NCBI GenBank assembly: GCA_964471555.1
Contig: CAYYGM010000004.1
Coordinates: 1-64,000, forward strand
Direction: 5' to 3'
Origin: JADLFV01 sp964471555
GTDB taxonomy: Bacteria > Planctomycetota > Phycisphaerae > Phycisphaerales > Phycisphaeraceae
DNA length: 64,000 bases
The notes under the pieces are model-generated. The model saw nothing but the letters and a program-made list of their open reading frames with translations, ran no database searches and was not told the DNA's origin. This document shows, piece by piece, positions 8,242-16,720 of this stretch (position 1 is the first letter of the stretch; each line of letters starts with the position of its first letter). Both the position numbers and the translations under genes were made by a program.

Positions 8242-8787
8242 TCAATGTGGCAGATCCTGACGGTCTTCGCTGACAGCCAGGAAGAGCTGGTCGAGCGTGT
8301 ACTGCGTGCCGCATTCGGGGCAGATTGATTGCTTGAGGCCGGTGAGGTTGTAGCCGCAGTTGGGGCAGGCGATGGTGCTGATGCCCATTTGCTGAAGTCG
8401 GCGGGAGCGCTCGGCGGACGACTCGCGCCAGACGATGGCCGTGCCTCCCATCCACAGTGCGGTCCACAGCATGGCGCCGAGAATAATGCCGCCTTCATCA
8501 GCATAGGTGACCGATGCCATGATGATGCCTGCTGTCGTCGCCCCCACCAGTGCCACCGCCGCCGCGATGACCGTTTGCACCAGCCGCTTGGGTGTCCAAC
8601 GAAACGTGCCGTGCCAGACGAGGCACCAGCCGGCCATCATGATCGCTCCGGCAATGACTGCAGCGACGCCCAGCGCATCATAATCGTTCATTGTGCGATC
8701 CAACGCCACGAACATCAGGATGTACACCACCACGCAAACGATCAGCAGCGACATGGCCAGGATCAGGCGTGCCAGGATGCCGGGCAT
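8242..8787 (-). CDS. Membrane protein with C-terminal CPxCGYxLxGL zinc ribbon
   Basis: A 181-residue protein with four hydrophobic segments in the first 125 residues and a cytoplasmic tail carrying CPNCGYNLTGLKQSICPECG, a two-CxxC zinc ribbon. This CPxCGYxLxGL...CPECG arrangement is common in planctomycete proteins of unknown function. A GGGAGG lies 8 nt ahead of the ATG at 8787. It is convergent with the phosphate transporter and divergent from an ArsR regulator. The function is not known. Confidence 0.8.
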   Translation of the reverse strand: MPGILARLILAMSLLIVCVVVYILMFVALDRTMNDYDALGVAAVIAGAIMMAGWCLVWHGTFRWTPKRLVQTVIAAAVALVGATTAGIIMASVTYADEGGIILGAMLWTALWMGGTAIVWRESSAERSRRLQQMGISTIACPNCGYNLTGLKQSICPECGTQYTLDQLFLAVSEDRQDLPH

Positions 8788-8954
8788 CACGAGCCTCCCG
8801 CAGGGTTGCAGAACATGTTAACGCATGTGACGTCACACGGTGTTTCATTGGAGCGTGCAGGTGTTGAAATCGGCCGCACCCTGCCCCTCCGCTCCCCTGT
8901 CCAATCCCCTGCCCACTCCTCTGTCCAAGCAACGCCACCCCGCTCAATCGTGGC

Positions 8955-8983
8955 TTGACAAGGAGTAGGTATTAAATTAATAC
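8955..8983 (+). promoter_or_regulatory. Promoter of the first arsR gene, apparently leaderless
   Basis: A perfect -35 hexamer TTGACA (8955-8960) is followed after 17 nt by a -10-like TAATAC (8978-8983). Transcription would begin about 8990, next to the ATG at 8992, and no ribosome binding site fits, so a leaderless mRNA is inferred. Confidence 0.6.
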
Positions 8984-8986
8984 CTA
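8966..8986. promoter_or_regulatory. 21-bp perfect palindrome, putative ArsR operator
   Basis: Arms TAGGTATTAA and TTAATACCTA surround a central A. The palindrome covers the spacer and -10 region of the arsR promoter, ideal for autorepression. It is strikingly A+T-rich in its GC-rich setting. The paralogous gene at 28810-29097 has a different palindrome in the same place. Confidence 0.75.
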
Positions 8987-8991
8987 ATCCC

Positions 8992-9273
8992 ATGGTCAGA
9001 CCACTACTGAGTCAGGCGGATCGGGCGGATGTGTTTCGGGGGTTGGCGCATCCGGCGCGGCGGCGGGTGTGGCGGGCGTTGATGTCGGGGGAAAAGACGG
9101 CTGGGCAGTTGCTGGAGGGGCTGGCCATGTCGCCGGCAGCCCTGTCGTCCCATCTGCGTGTGATGCGCGAGGCGGGCCTCATCGTGCCTCGGGTGAGCCA
9201 GGGGCAGCGCTACTACCGCCGCAGCAAGGGCGCCTTCGTCCGTGCTCAGCGATGGATCGATCAGAACGGCTGA
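8992..9273 (+). CDS. ArsR-family winged-helix repressor
   Basis: A 93-residue HTH regulator. The N-terminal signature SQADRADVFRGLAHPARRRV is typical of ArsR-type proteins, and the recognition helix lies in MSPAALSSHLRVMREAGLI (about residues 50-68), followed by the beta wing (VSQGQRYYRR). No Cys metal-binding motif is present, so it is not an obvious metal sensor. It is about 60% similar by eye to the product at 28810-29097, and both genes share the same promoter layout. No obvious target gene is attached, so it may control itself or distant genes. Confidence 0.88.
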   Translation: MVRPLLSQADRADVFRGLAHPARRRVWRALMSGEKTAGQLLEGLAMSPAALSSHLRVMREAGLIVPRVSQGQRYYRRSKGAFVRAQRWIDQNG

Positions 9274-9405
9274 CACGTTCGTGACATTGCCGCAGGTTCC
9301 ATCCAACGAATTCGCATCAAGCGAATCAGGCTCGCAGTGCGTCCAGTGCGCATTCACATTACTGGTGTGTACGGGAAACAGGTTGCGCAGGTGCAGGCGG
9401 TGCAA

Positions 9406-10320
9406 TTAACGGCGTCGCCCCATGGCATCGTCCAGCATCCATAACACGGCGGTTTGGTAACGCTCCGGTGCGAAGGCCAGCAGATCCTCGTGGGCTGCGC
9501 CATCAAAAATCAACAATTGCCGGGGATCCGCTGCTGCATTGAACAGACTTTGCGTTTCAGCGAGTGGTGTATGACGATCATCGCTGCCGGCCATGATCAG
9601 CAGTGGACAGCCGACGTCGGCTGCGTGATCGATGGGGTGTAGTTGGGCGCAGCCGATGCCCAGGCGCGGTTTGATCTGCACCAGCAGAAGTTGAGCCGCG
9701 AGCGGACTCAATGGGCCAAGCCGCATGCGCACGCGATCGTTCACCGCCTGCTCGATGGTGGGATAAACCGCTTCGAGCACCAGGGCGTCGATGTCCAAGG
9801 GTGAAGCGAGCAGGGCTGCGGCGCCGCCCAGGGACCAGCCGATGACCGCCACTGGTTCGTGGGGCCGGCGCTGATGGGCATATGCCACGGCTGCCTGGGC
9901 GTCGAGACGTTCGAGGTAGCCGGCGGTGATATGTCGGCCGGGGCTTTGGCCGTGAGCTTGCAGGTCGATCAGCAGCACGGCATAGCCTGCACGATGCAGG
10001 AATCGCGCACGGTTGAGCATGGACAGGCGATTGCCGCGGATCGGATGCAGCAGCACCACCGTGCCGCGGCTCTGCTGTGGATCAGCAAACCAGCCGGCCA
10101 GTGTCGAGCACGATTGACTTTCAATCGCCACCGTTTCGCACGGGAAGTCCGATGGGGGCGGGCCGATGTCCTGAAGCGCTGGAGCAACCAGTCGCCCGCC
10201 GACGAAGAACGCTGCCACGATCACCGTCAGTGCAAAACCGAAGCTGGTCAGCAAAGACCAACGCAGCAGTCGGTGCAGGCGAGATCGACCAATGCGCAGG
10301 GCGGACATGTGCCCATCCAT
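9406..10320 (-). CDS. Alpha/beta hydrolase, membrane-anchored
   Basis: A serine hydrolase of 304 residues. After an N-terminal hydrophobic segment (about 20-45), which probably anchors it in the membrane with the catalytic domain outside, come the alpha/beta hydrolase landmarks: VLLHPIRGNR (oxyanion region), the nucleophile Ser in GWSLGG (about 164), the acid in AGSDDRHTP (about 245), and the His in GAAHEDLLAF (about 276). The substrate is unknown; it resembles the BAAT/dienelactone-type peptidase and lipase clan. It lies 39 nt before the GH4 gene's end on the same strand and could share its transcript. Confidence 0.85.
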   Translation of the reverse strand: MDGHMSALRIGRSRLHRLLRWSLLTSFGFALTVIVAAFFVGGRLVAPALQDIGPPPSDFPCETVAIESQSCSTLAGWFADPQQSRGTVVLLHPIRGNRLSMLNRARFLHRAGYAVLLIDLQAHGQSPGRHITAGYLERLDAQAAVAYAHQRRPHEPVAVIGWSLGGAAALLASPLDIDALVLEAVYPTIEQAVNDRVRMRLGPLSPLAAQLLLVQIKPRLGIGCAQLHPIDHAADVGCPLLIMAGSDDRHTPLAETQSLFNAAADPRQLLIFDGAAHEDLLAFAPERYQTAVLWMLDDAMGRRR

Positions 10321-10359
10321 ACGCTGGTCGTTTGCAGCAGGTTCGAGGCAGCGTTCGGC

Positions 10360-11799
10360 TTACTTGTAACCGGGCAGGAACCTGGCCTCGGCGGCGAACA
10401 GTTCCTCGGCCATGGCGCGGATTTGCGCGGGTGTACAGCAGGCAGCAGTCAGCGGGTCCATCATCAAAGCATGGATTGCGGCTTCCTTGCTGCGCTCGAT
10501 GCAGGCGGTCGCGGCCAGGTCGAACACTGCCATGTTCGCGGCGCACAGGTGAGCCATCTGCGGCGGCAAGGCGCCGTAGCGCGTGGGGTGAATGCCGCTG
10601 CGATCGACCATGCAGGCGACTTCCACGCAGCCGTCTCCCGGAAGATTTGTGATAAGCTTGCCGGCCTCGCCGTTACTTCCGGGTGCGAAGTTCATCACGT
10701 TGCCATGGATGCGGTAGGGCGAATCTTTCTCGCGGGCTTCGATGATCCACGAGGCATATTCCCACGATCGCTCCCAGCGGCTTGGCCGCTTGCCGTCGAG
10801 CATTTCCTGGCGTTCGTTGTCAGCATCCTTGCGCCACTGCGGCCAGTTGCTGGCGTAGAAGCGCGATTCACCGTCATACCTTTCGCGGCAATAACGAACG
10901 ACCTCTTCCTTCCGGGGGCGGAAGTAGGGCAGGTATTCGCTCAGGTGGCCGCTGGATTCGGTGATGAACGCGCCCATCTGCAGCATCATTTCCTTGCGCA
11001 CCAGATCTTTGTCTTCCGGATCGACCAGGTTGCCGGCCAGATCCTGCCGCGCCTTGTCCATCAGCACCGGGTACAGATCGCGCCCGAGGTGCTCGAACTG
11101 CGTGAACCACGCCAGGTGGTTAATGCCGGCACACTGCCATGTGACTTCCTCGATGGGCACGCCGGCCCGCTTGGCCAGTCTGTTGCTGGTGCCCTGCACC
11201 GAGTGACACAGACCGACGACGGGAATGCGGCGGCTGCGCCCGGCGGCCAGGCACATGATGTTCATCGGGTTGGTGTAGTTGAGCATCCACGCCTTGGGGC
11301 ACAGACGCTCGGCATCGGCGAGAATTTCGAGGAACACGGGCACCGTGCGCAGGGCCTTGAACAGGCCGCCGGGGCCGATGGTGTCGCCGATGCACTGATC
11401 GATGCCGTACTTGAGCGGAATGTCATTGTCGAACGCCACGCACTCGACGCCGCTGACCTCGACGCAGCAGACCAGGTAATCGCTGTCAGCCATCACTTGC
11501 GTGCGGTCGGTGGATGCGGTGACGGACCAGCCGCTCTTGCCGCGCTCGTTGAGCATGAGCTGGATGAGCTTGTGCATGGTTTCGAGGCGAAGGGTGTCGA
11601 TGTCAACCAATGCGATTTCGCCCTTGTCCGCGCCGTCGATGTGCAGCACGTCGTTGAGCAGGCGCGGGGTGAACATGGACCCGGCCCCGAGCATGGTGAT
11701 CTTGATGGGGCGCAGGAAGCGGCCGGGCAGGCTCATGGGGCGGTCCGCATTCTGGGTGTGGGCGGCGTGGCCCTGGGGTTTGGTGGGGGCGGCGGTCAT
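10360..11799 (-). CDS. Family 4 glycosyl hydrolase (alpha-galactosidase type)
   Basis: GH4 enzymes cleave glycosides by an NAD+- and divalent metal-dependent redox mechanism in the cytoplasm. The 479-residue product has the Rossmann motif IKITMLGAGSMFTP (about 32-45), the acidic strand VDID, NYTNPMNI (about 173-180) and GLCHSVQ (about 196-202). The CHSV motif supplies the metal-binding Cys and His and is the form seen in alpha-galactosidases and alpha-glucuronidases rather than in 6-phospho-glycosidases. An AraC-type regulator is transcribed divergently, which suggests sugar-induced control. The first 20 residues before MSLPGRFL look poorly conserved, so a later start is possible. Confidence 0.92.
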   Translation of the reverse strand: MTAAPTKPQGHAAHTQNADRPMSLPGRFLRPIKITMLGAGSMFTPRLLNDVLHIDGADKGEIALVDIDTLRLETMHKLIQLMLNERGKSGWSVTASTDRTQVMADSDYLVCCVEVSGVECVAFDNDIPLKYGIDQCIGDTIGPGGLFKALRTVPVFLEILADAERLCPKAWMLNYTNPMNIMCLAAGRSRRIPVVGLCHSVQGTSNRLAKRAGVPIEEVTWQCAGINHLAWFTQFEHLGRDLYPVLMDKARQDLAGNLVDPEDKDLVRKEMMLQMGAFITESSGHLSEYLPYFRPRKEEVVRYCRERYDGESRFYASNWPQWRKDADNERQEMLDGKRPSRWERSWEYASWIIEAREKDSPYRIHGNVMNFAPGSNGEAGKLITNLPGDGCVEVACMVDRSGIHPTRYGALPPQMAHLCAANMAVFDLAATACIERSKEAAIHALMMDPLTAACCTPAQIRAMAEELFAAEARFLPGYK

Positions 11800-11898
11800 G
11801 ACAATCCTCGTGCAAATTGTGATATCACTTCAGGCAGGGTTTTCATTATACCGTGGAAACAGTGGATGCAAAAGCCGTAAGTACGTACAATATTTGAC

Positions 11899-12714
11899 AT
11901 GGCCGATCTGGCGGCGATCAATCCGAAGGTGCTCTGGCTGGTCGGGCCATTCATGGCGGACCAGGTCGTGCGGCCGCGCGCGACCTACGGCTACGATAAC
12001 CGGGATCGCAGTCCGGCGGGCACCGTGGTGGCCCAGTTGACGCTGGAGGGGCAACTGCAATTTCAAGATGTCGAAGGCCCCGAGCAAACGGTCAGCCCGG
12101 GACAGTTGCTGCTGTATGCATTCGGTGAGCCGACGTCCTACTGGCTGCCCGACAAACGGGCGGGCAACTATCGTTGCGCCTGGTGCTGTCTGGAGGGGCC
12201 GGGCTTGCTGGAGCGCATCAATGAGCATCGCCGGCAGTTCGGGTCGATGGTTGATACGGGGCGCTCGGCGCTGCGCCGCTGTTTTGATCGAATGCTCATG
12301 TTAGCGCGGCAGCGCGATCAACACACGTTGCTGGAGCAGGACGAAGCGGTGCATCGTTTTGTGATGGAATTAGATAAGGCCGGTGAAAAGAGCCGGGCCG
12401 CGAACCTGACGCCGGTGGAGGCCGCGGTGGGGCGCTTGTTGCGCGAGCCGTGTCGGCCGTGGTCACTCAAGGATGTGGCGGCCGAACACGGCTGCACACG
12501 CGAACACCTGACGCGCGTCTTCCATCAAACCACGGGGCAGCCGCCCGCGGCATACCTGTCACAGGCTCGTTTGAACCGCGCCATCGATCTGCTGTCACAC
12601 ACCGATCTGCCGCTGAGCGAAGTGGCGCGACAGTCGGGCTACGCCAGTTTGCACACCATGGCCCGTCACGTGCGCACCGCTACCGGCAAACCACCGGGTG
12701 CGCTGCGACGGTGA
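11899..12714 (+). CDS. AraC-family transcriptional regulator
   Basis: A 271-residue regulator with an N-terminal cupin-like sensor (about 20-110, with PGQLLLYAFGEP) and a C-terminal pair of helix-turn-helix motifs (about 170-270: WSLKDVAAEHGCTREHLTRVF and LPLSEVARQSGYASLHTMARHV). It is divergent from the GH4 glycosidase gene with about 100 nt between, so it very likely controls that gene in response to a sugar. The palindrome GTACGTAC at 11881-11888 lies close to its own start codon. Confidence 0.9.
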   Translation: MADLAAINPKVLWLVGPFMADQVVRPRATYGYDNRDRSPAGTVVAQLTLEGQLQFQDVEGPEQTVSPGQLLLYAFGEPTSYWLPDKRAGNYRCAWCCLEGPGLLERINEHRRQFGSMVDTGRSALRRCFDRMLMLARQRDQHTLLEQDEAVHRFVMELDKAGEKSRAANLTPVEAAVGRLLREPCRPWSLKDVAAEHGCTREHLTRVFHQTTGQPPAAYLSQARLNRAIDLLSHTDLPLSEVARQSGYASLHTMARHVRTATGKPPGALRR

Positions 12715-12729
12715 ATGACATTTTTAGAA

Positions 12730-12843
12730 CCCTCTCCCCCTGGGAGAGGGCAGGGTGAGGGCGGAATAACCCATGGTGTGTTTGCAGGGTGAGAGTACAA
12801 GCACTTCGGCCCTCACCCCAACCCTCTCCCAAGGGGAGAGGGG
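12730..12843. repeat. Inverted pair of CCCTCTCCC/CCCTCACCC elements
   Basis: Two copies of a GC-rich element (12730-12763 and 12808-12843) face each other and match over about 35 nt with few differences. Each copy is also self-complementary (CCCTCTCCC / GGGAGAGGG). The pair fills the gap between the convergent AraC and cysS genes and may act as a bidirectional terminator. A third copy is at 503-541. Confidence 0.75.
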
Positions 12844-12849
12844 GCAGCA

Positions 12850-14331
12850 TCAGGCCAGTTTCTTGGTGGCTACCGTCCCGTCCTTGGTGGTCTTGACGTC
12901 GTAGCCGGCCTCGATGAGCTGCTTGCGAACGGCGTCGGCGGCGGCGTAGTCCTTGGCGGCGCGGGCGGCGTCGAGTTGTTTGCATAGCGCAGTGGCATCC
13001 GATTCATCGGCTTGCGACGTCGGCAGCACGCCCAGCACGTCATCGATGCGGCGCAGTACCCCCGGCAGTTCGTCGTCCGCCTTCTGCATGCGCTCGAATA
13101 CGACCGCCAACGCGCCGGCGATGTTCAGGTCGTCAGCCAATGGTTCGAGGAACGCCTGCACGTCGGGATGATCGATCGCAACAGGCGCCACGTCACCGCC
13201 GCTTGCGGCTTCGCGCAGGCGACGGATGGCACTGGCGGAATCTTCCAGGCCTTTGCGAGTGAAGTCAGCGTTCTTGCGGTAGTGCGTTTTGAGCAGTTCG
13301 TAGCGCACCACGGCCGGGTCCACTTGGCGGCCGGTGACGCGGCCTTCCAGCACGTCGCGCACGGTGTAGAAGTTGCCTTTGCTCTTGGACATCTTCTCGC
13401 CTTCGACGCGCAGGAAGCGGGAGTGCATCCAGTAGCGGGCGAAGGCGGGTTGATGGGTGGCGCCGCGGGACTGGGCGATTTCGCATTCGTGATGGGGGAA
13501 GATGTTGTCTTCGCCGCCGGTGTGGATGTCGATGACATCGCGGCCGAGTGCGGTGCGGGCCATGGCGGAGCATTCGATGTGCCAGCCGGGATAGCCGACG
13601 CCCCAGGGTGATTCCCACTTCATGATGTGTGTGGGGTCGGGCTTCCAGAGCAGGAAGTCGGCGGGATGTTTTTTGACGGCCTGATGCTCATCCTGCACGC
13701 GGCCGCCGGCTCCGCCGCGCAGTTTGTCGAGCGTGTTGCCGGACAGTTGCCCGTATTCGGGGAAGGACTGGACGTCGTAGTAAACGCAGCCGTCGGAAGC
13801 GCGGTAGGCGTGGCCGTTCTCGACGAGGCGAAGGATGATTTCGATCATGCGTCCGACGTGCTCGGTGGCGCGGGGCATGTTCTGGGGTATGCCTTTTTCA
13901 TTTCGGGGGTCATCCGCGATTTTCAGGTGCAGGGCTTTGGCGTCTTCGATGAAGGCGCGGATGAAGTATTCAGCGACCTGATAGGGATCATCGGGATCGT
14001 CGACCGCCCCCGGAAGTGTCTTGCCGGACTTTTTGGCTTCCTTGAGTCTCCGGGCCGCGGCCTGCATTTTGTCTTCACCGCCGCCGTCCGCCAAGTCGTC
14101 CTGGGTCATGTGGCCGACGTCGGTGATGTTCATCACCTGATGGACCTTGAGGCCGGCCAGTTCGAGGGTGCGGCGCAGCAGGTCAGCGAAGACGAAGGTG
14201 CGGAAGTTGCCGATGTGGGCAAAGTCATAGACCGTCGGCCCGCAGTTGTACATGGTGACCTGGCCGGGCTCGATCGGCTGGAACGGCTCAACGCGGCCGG
14301 TCAGGGTGTTGTGGAAACGAAGTTGAGGCAT
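12850..14331 (-). CDS. cysS: Cysteinyl-tRNA synthetase
   Basis: A class I synthetase charging tRNA-Cys. The product of 493 residues from Met at 14331 begins PQLRFHNTLTGRVEPF as family members do; the longer frame back to 14424 only translates intergenic repeat. The HIGH-like motif is HIGN (39-42) and KMSKS is present (EKMSKSKGN). The active-site zinc ligands are Cys30 (YNCGPTVYD), a Cys in HIECSAM, and His/Cys in HHECEIAQS. The C-terminal anticodon-binding part ends in KTTKDGTVATKKLA. It lies downstream of corC on the same strand, separated by a repeat. Confidence 0.96.
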   Translation of the reverse strand: MPQLRFHNTLTGRVEPFQPIEPGQVTMYNCGPTVYDFAHIGNFRTFVFADLLRRTLELAGLKVHQVMNITDVGHMTQDDLADGGGEDKMQAAARRLKEAKKSGKTLPGAVDDPDDPYQVAEYFIRAFIEDAKALHLKIADDPRNEKGIPQNMPRATEHVGRMIEIILRLVENGHAYRASDGCVYYDVQSFPEYGQLSGNTLDKLRGGAGGRVQDEHQAVKKHPADFLLWKPDPTHIMKWESPWGVGYPGWHIECSAMARTALGRDVIDIHTGGEDNIFPHHECEIAQSRGATHQPAFARYWMHSRFLRVEGEKMSKSKGNFYTVRDVLEGRVTGRQVDPAVVRYELLKTHYRKNADFTRKGLEDSASAIRRLREAASGGDVAPVAIDHPDVQAFLEPLADDLNIAGALAVVFERMQKADDELPGVLRRIDDVLGVLPTSQADESDATALCKQLDAARAAKDYAAADAVRKQLIEAGYDVKTTKDGTVATKKLA

Positions 14332-14349
14332 GGCCCCATGATACATGGG

Positions 14350-14434
14350 GAAATTCGAATGACGAAATACGAAATTCGAAACAATGACGAATGTTCCAAT
14401 GATGAATGACGAAACCTGAAGCATTCGTCATTCG
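14350..14434. repeat. Hairpin of AATTCGAATGACGAA words
   Basis: The left arm (14350-14393) repeats ATTCGAA and ATGACGAAT words; the right arm (14421-14434) reads GCATTCGTCATTCG. It lies between corC and cysS and matches the family seen at 43839-43905. Confidence 0.65.
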
Positions 14435-14449
14435 CGGCCCAGCCGCGCG

Positions 14450-15721
14450 TCATTCTTCGCTGGTGGGCACGATTTTTTCCACGCGGACGCGGGTGACTTT
14501 GGTGCGTTCAGCCGCGGTGACTGTGAACACACAGCCGTCGGCTTCGAAGTGTTCGCCGCGGGCGGGGATGCGGCCGAGGGTGCTGATGACGAAGCCGCCG
14601 ATGGTGTCGTAGTCCTCGTTCTCGGGCAGGTGCAGGTCCAGTTCGTCGTTGAGCTGATCGATGCGCAGGCGGCCGTCAGCTTCGAAGTTGTGCTCGTCGA
14701 TGCGATCGACGCCGGGCTCGGTTTCGCTGTGCTCGTATTCGTCCTGGATGTCGCCGACGATTTCCTCCAGCACGTCCTCGATGGTGACCAGCCCCGCGGT
14801 GCCGCCGTACTCATCGAGCACCATGGCGGCGTGGACCTTGCGGGTCTTGAACTCGGCCAGCAGTTCATGCACTTTTTTGCTGGCGGGGACGAAGAACGGC
14901 TCACGCAGCACGCGGCGCAGATCGAACGGCTCCTGCTCGCCCAAGAAACGAATCAGATCCTTGACGTAGAGAATGCCCACCACGTGATCGAGGCTTTCCT
15001 CGTACACCGGGATGCGGCTGTGTCCGAAGGCCTGCACCTCCTGCTTGACCTGTTCGAGCGTGCTGTTGACATCGATGCCCTGCACGTCGGTGCGCGGGGT
15101 CATCACTTCCGCCACATCGGTGCCGGGCAGATCGAAGACGGCTTCGAGCATTTGTTTCTGAGCGTCGTTGACGTCGCCAGCCTTGTCGCGGTCTTCGACC
15201 ACGGTGAGCACTTCGTCGCTCAGTTCGTTTTCCTCATTCTGCGTCAGGTCAACGCCGCTGATACGACGGATCACGGGATCGAACAGGTGCAGGGCCGCGA
15301 TGAACGGGCGCAATGCGGTGTACATGCCGGCCAGCAGGGGCAGCGATCGAGCCAGCAGCGGCTCGGACAGGTAGTTGCTCCAACTGGTGGGGATGGCCAC
15401 GGCAAACACGCTGACCAGAGTGGAGGCGATGAGGAAAGCGGTCATGTAACGCAGGATGAGCGACGTATCGCCCAGCCGGTGTTCGATGTCGTAGAGCACG
15501 GCCAGCAGCACGAGCATGTTGAGCGCGGCGCGGAAGACGCCGGTCATCAGGACGTAAGCGGTGGCGTGCTCATGCAGGGCGTCGAGGCGATGGGTCTGGT
15601 TTCGGCGTTCCAACAGGTCGTTGAGGCGGGAGCGGCTGTATCGCTTCAGCGCCATGTTGAGGGCGGCGAAATAGCAGACCGCGGCACTGGAGGCCAGTGC
15701 GATCCACAGGGCGGCGCTCAT
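14450..15721 (-). CDS. CorC/HlyC-type hemolysin-family membrane protein with CBS pair
   Basis: A 423-residue member of the UPF0053/CorC family, linked to magnesium or cobalt transport or homeostasis. An N-terminal membrane domain with three to four hydrophobic segments (about 1-150) is followed by two CBS domains (about 205-335, beginning EVMTPRTDVQGID and including HAAMVLDEYGGTAGLVTIEDVLEEIVGDI) and a C-terminal CorC_HlyC domain (about 345-420, VTRVRVEKIVP). Its start overlaps the stop of ybeY (ATGA); ybeY next to a CorC-like gene is a widespread arrangement. Confidence 0.93.
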   Translation of the reverse strand: MSAALWIALASSAAVCYFAALNMALKRYSRSRLNDLLERRNQTHRLDALHEHATAYVLMTGVFRAALNMLVLLAVLYDIEHRLGDTSLILRYMTAFLIASTLVSVFAVAIPTSWSNYLSEPLLARSLPLLAGMYTALRPFIAALHLFDPVIRRISGVDLTQNEENELSDEVLTVVEDRDKAGDVNDAQKQMLEAVFDLPGTDVAEVMTPRTDVQGIDVNSTLEQVKQEVQAFGHSRIPVYEESLDHVVGILYVKDLIRFLGEQEPFDLRRVLREPFFVPASKKVHELLAEFKTRKVHAAMVLDEYGGTAGLVTIEDVLEEIVGDIQDEYEHSETEPGVDRIDEHNFEADGRLRIDQLNDELDLHLPENEDYDTIGGFVISTLGRIPARGEHFEADGCVFTVTAAERTKVTRVRVEKIVPTSEE

Positions 15722-16263
15722 GGTGCTGTTTCTCCACGGGCGAACGTCGGGCCCACGCCGATGACGGCCAGTAGTTGGTCTTCGCGCTGGTGCATGCGGC
15801 GGCGGGCGGCTGGTTCATGGTCATCTTCGCCCAGCAGGTGCAGCAGGCCGTGCACGGCATAGAGCAACGCTTCGCGGCGGGTGTCGTGGCCGCGGCTGGC
15901 AGCCTGGCGGGCGGCGACGTCGAGGCAGATGGCAATGTCAGCTTCCAGTTCGTCTTCGGGCTCGTCGCGCAAGTCGAAGCTGAGCACGTCGGTGGGGCCG
16001 GGTTTGTGCTTGTAGCGGCGGTGCAGGTCGGCCATGGCGGCATCGTCGAGGACCAGCAGGTTGACGTGGCCGCGGCGCAGGCCGGCCTGCTCGGCGACCT
16101 GGCGCAGTTTGCCGGGGAGCCAGCGGCGCAGGGGGGGCTGGACGTCGGAGGTTTGCAGCGTGAGCGTCACGGTGAGGCTGCCATCGCGGGGCGAGGGAGG
16201 GCGGCGGTTTGAATGGGCACGGGGCACGGGCAAAGCGTAGCTCAGATCAGGGAAGAGATTCAA
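15718..16263 (-). CDS. ybeY: Endoribonuclease YbeY
   Basis: YbeY is a zinc endoribonuclease for 16S rRNA 3'-end maturation and ribosome quality control. The product has the typical TDVLSFDL stretch and a C-terminal metal motif HGLLHLLGEDDHEP. In the usual motif the three His are spaced x3 and x5; here an extra residue makes it x3 and x6. The TTG at 16263 overlaps the previous stop (TTGA), giving 181 residues; the first 30 look non-conserved, and GTG at 16170, just before TLTLQTSD, is an attractive alternative start. It is the third gene of the STAS-RsbW-YbeY-CorC operon. Confidence 0.9.
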   Translation of the reverse strand: MNLFPDLSYALPVPRAHSNRRPPSPRDGSLTVTLTLQTSDVQPPLRRWLPGKLRQVAEQAGLRRGHVNLLVLDDAAMADLHRRYKHKPGPTDVLSFDLRDEPEDELEADIAICLDVAARQAASRGHDTRREALLYAVHGLLHLLGEDDHEPAARRRMHQREDQLLAVIGVGPTFARGETAP

Positions 16264-16688
16264 CCTTTGGGTTTGCGGCAGGATCGGGTTTTGATCATGG
16301 TCAGACAGCGGCCGCAGTCGCTGAAGGTCACCTTGGTCATGTAGGAGCGGATGAGCATGACGCCACGGCCGTGGGGGCGGGTGAGGTTTTTCCTGGTGGT
16401 CGGGTCGGGCAGGGAATCGGGCAGGAAGCCTTCGCCTTCATCGCGGACGCAGATTTTCACTTGCTTGTCGGTGACGGAGTACTCGATGGTGACGTGTTTG
16501 GAGGGATCGTTGTGGTTGCCGTGACGGATGGCGTTGGAGACGGCTTCGTCGAGGGCGAGGCGAATGGCGAAGATGGCGTCGCGGTCGTAGTCAGCTTGGC
16601 GCACGGGGCGCAGGACAGCTTCCTGCACGCGCGAGATTTCATCCAGGTTACTGGGGATCACCATGCGGGTTGTCGCTGCAGCGCCCAT
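16260..16688 (-). CDS. RsbW-like anti-sigma factor / serine protein kinase
   Basis: A 142-residue GHKL ATPase of the anti-sigma type. The N box reads LALDEAVSNAIRHGNHND (about 44-61) and the G1 and G2 boxes are CVRDEGEGFLPDSLPDP and HGRGVMLIRSYM. Such proteins bind a sigma factor or another target and phosphorylate a STAS antagonist; the gene directly upstream encodes one, so the two probably form a partner-switch. No sigma factor gene is in the window, so the final target is unknown. Its stop overlaps the presumed ybeY start. Confidence 0.88.
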   Translation of the reverse strand: MGAAATTRMVIPSNLDEISRVQEAVLRPVRQADYDRDAIFAIRLALDEAVSNAIRHGNHNDPSKHVTIEYSVTDKQVKICVRDEGEGFLPDSLPDPTTRKNLTRPHGRGVMLIRSYMTKVTFSDCGRCLTMIKTRSCRKPKG

Positions 16689-16720
16689 GAATCAGCCGAG
16701 GCCCCGCGCTCCGTGTGGGA

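Noticed and set aside
9859..11880. A 673-residue open frame on the plus strand
   Set aside because: It runs antisense to the hydrolase and GH4 genes, whose motifs are unmistakable; the frame has no family features.
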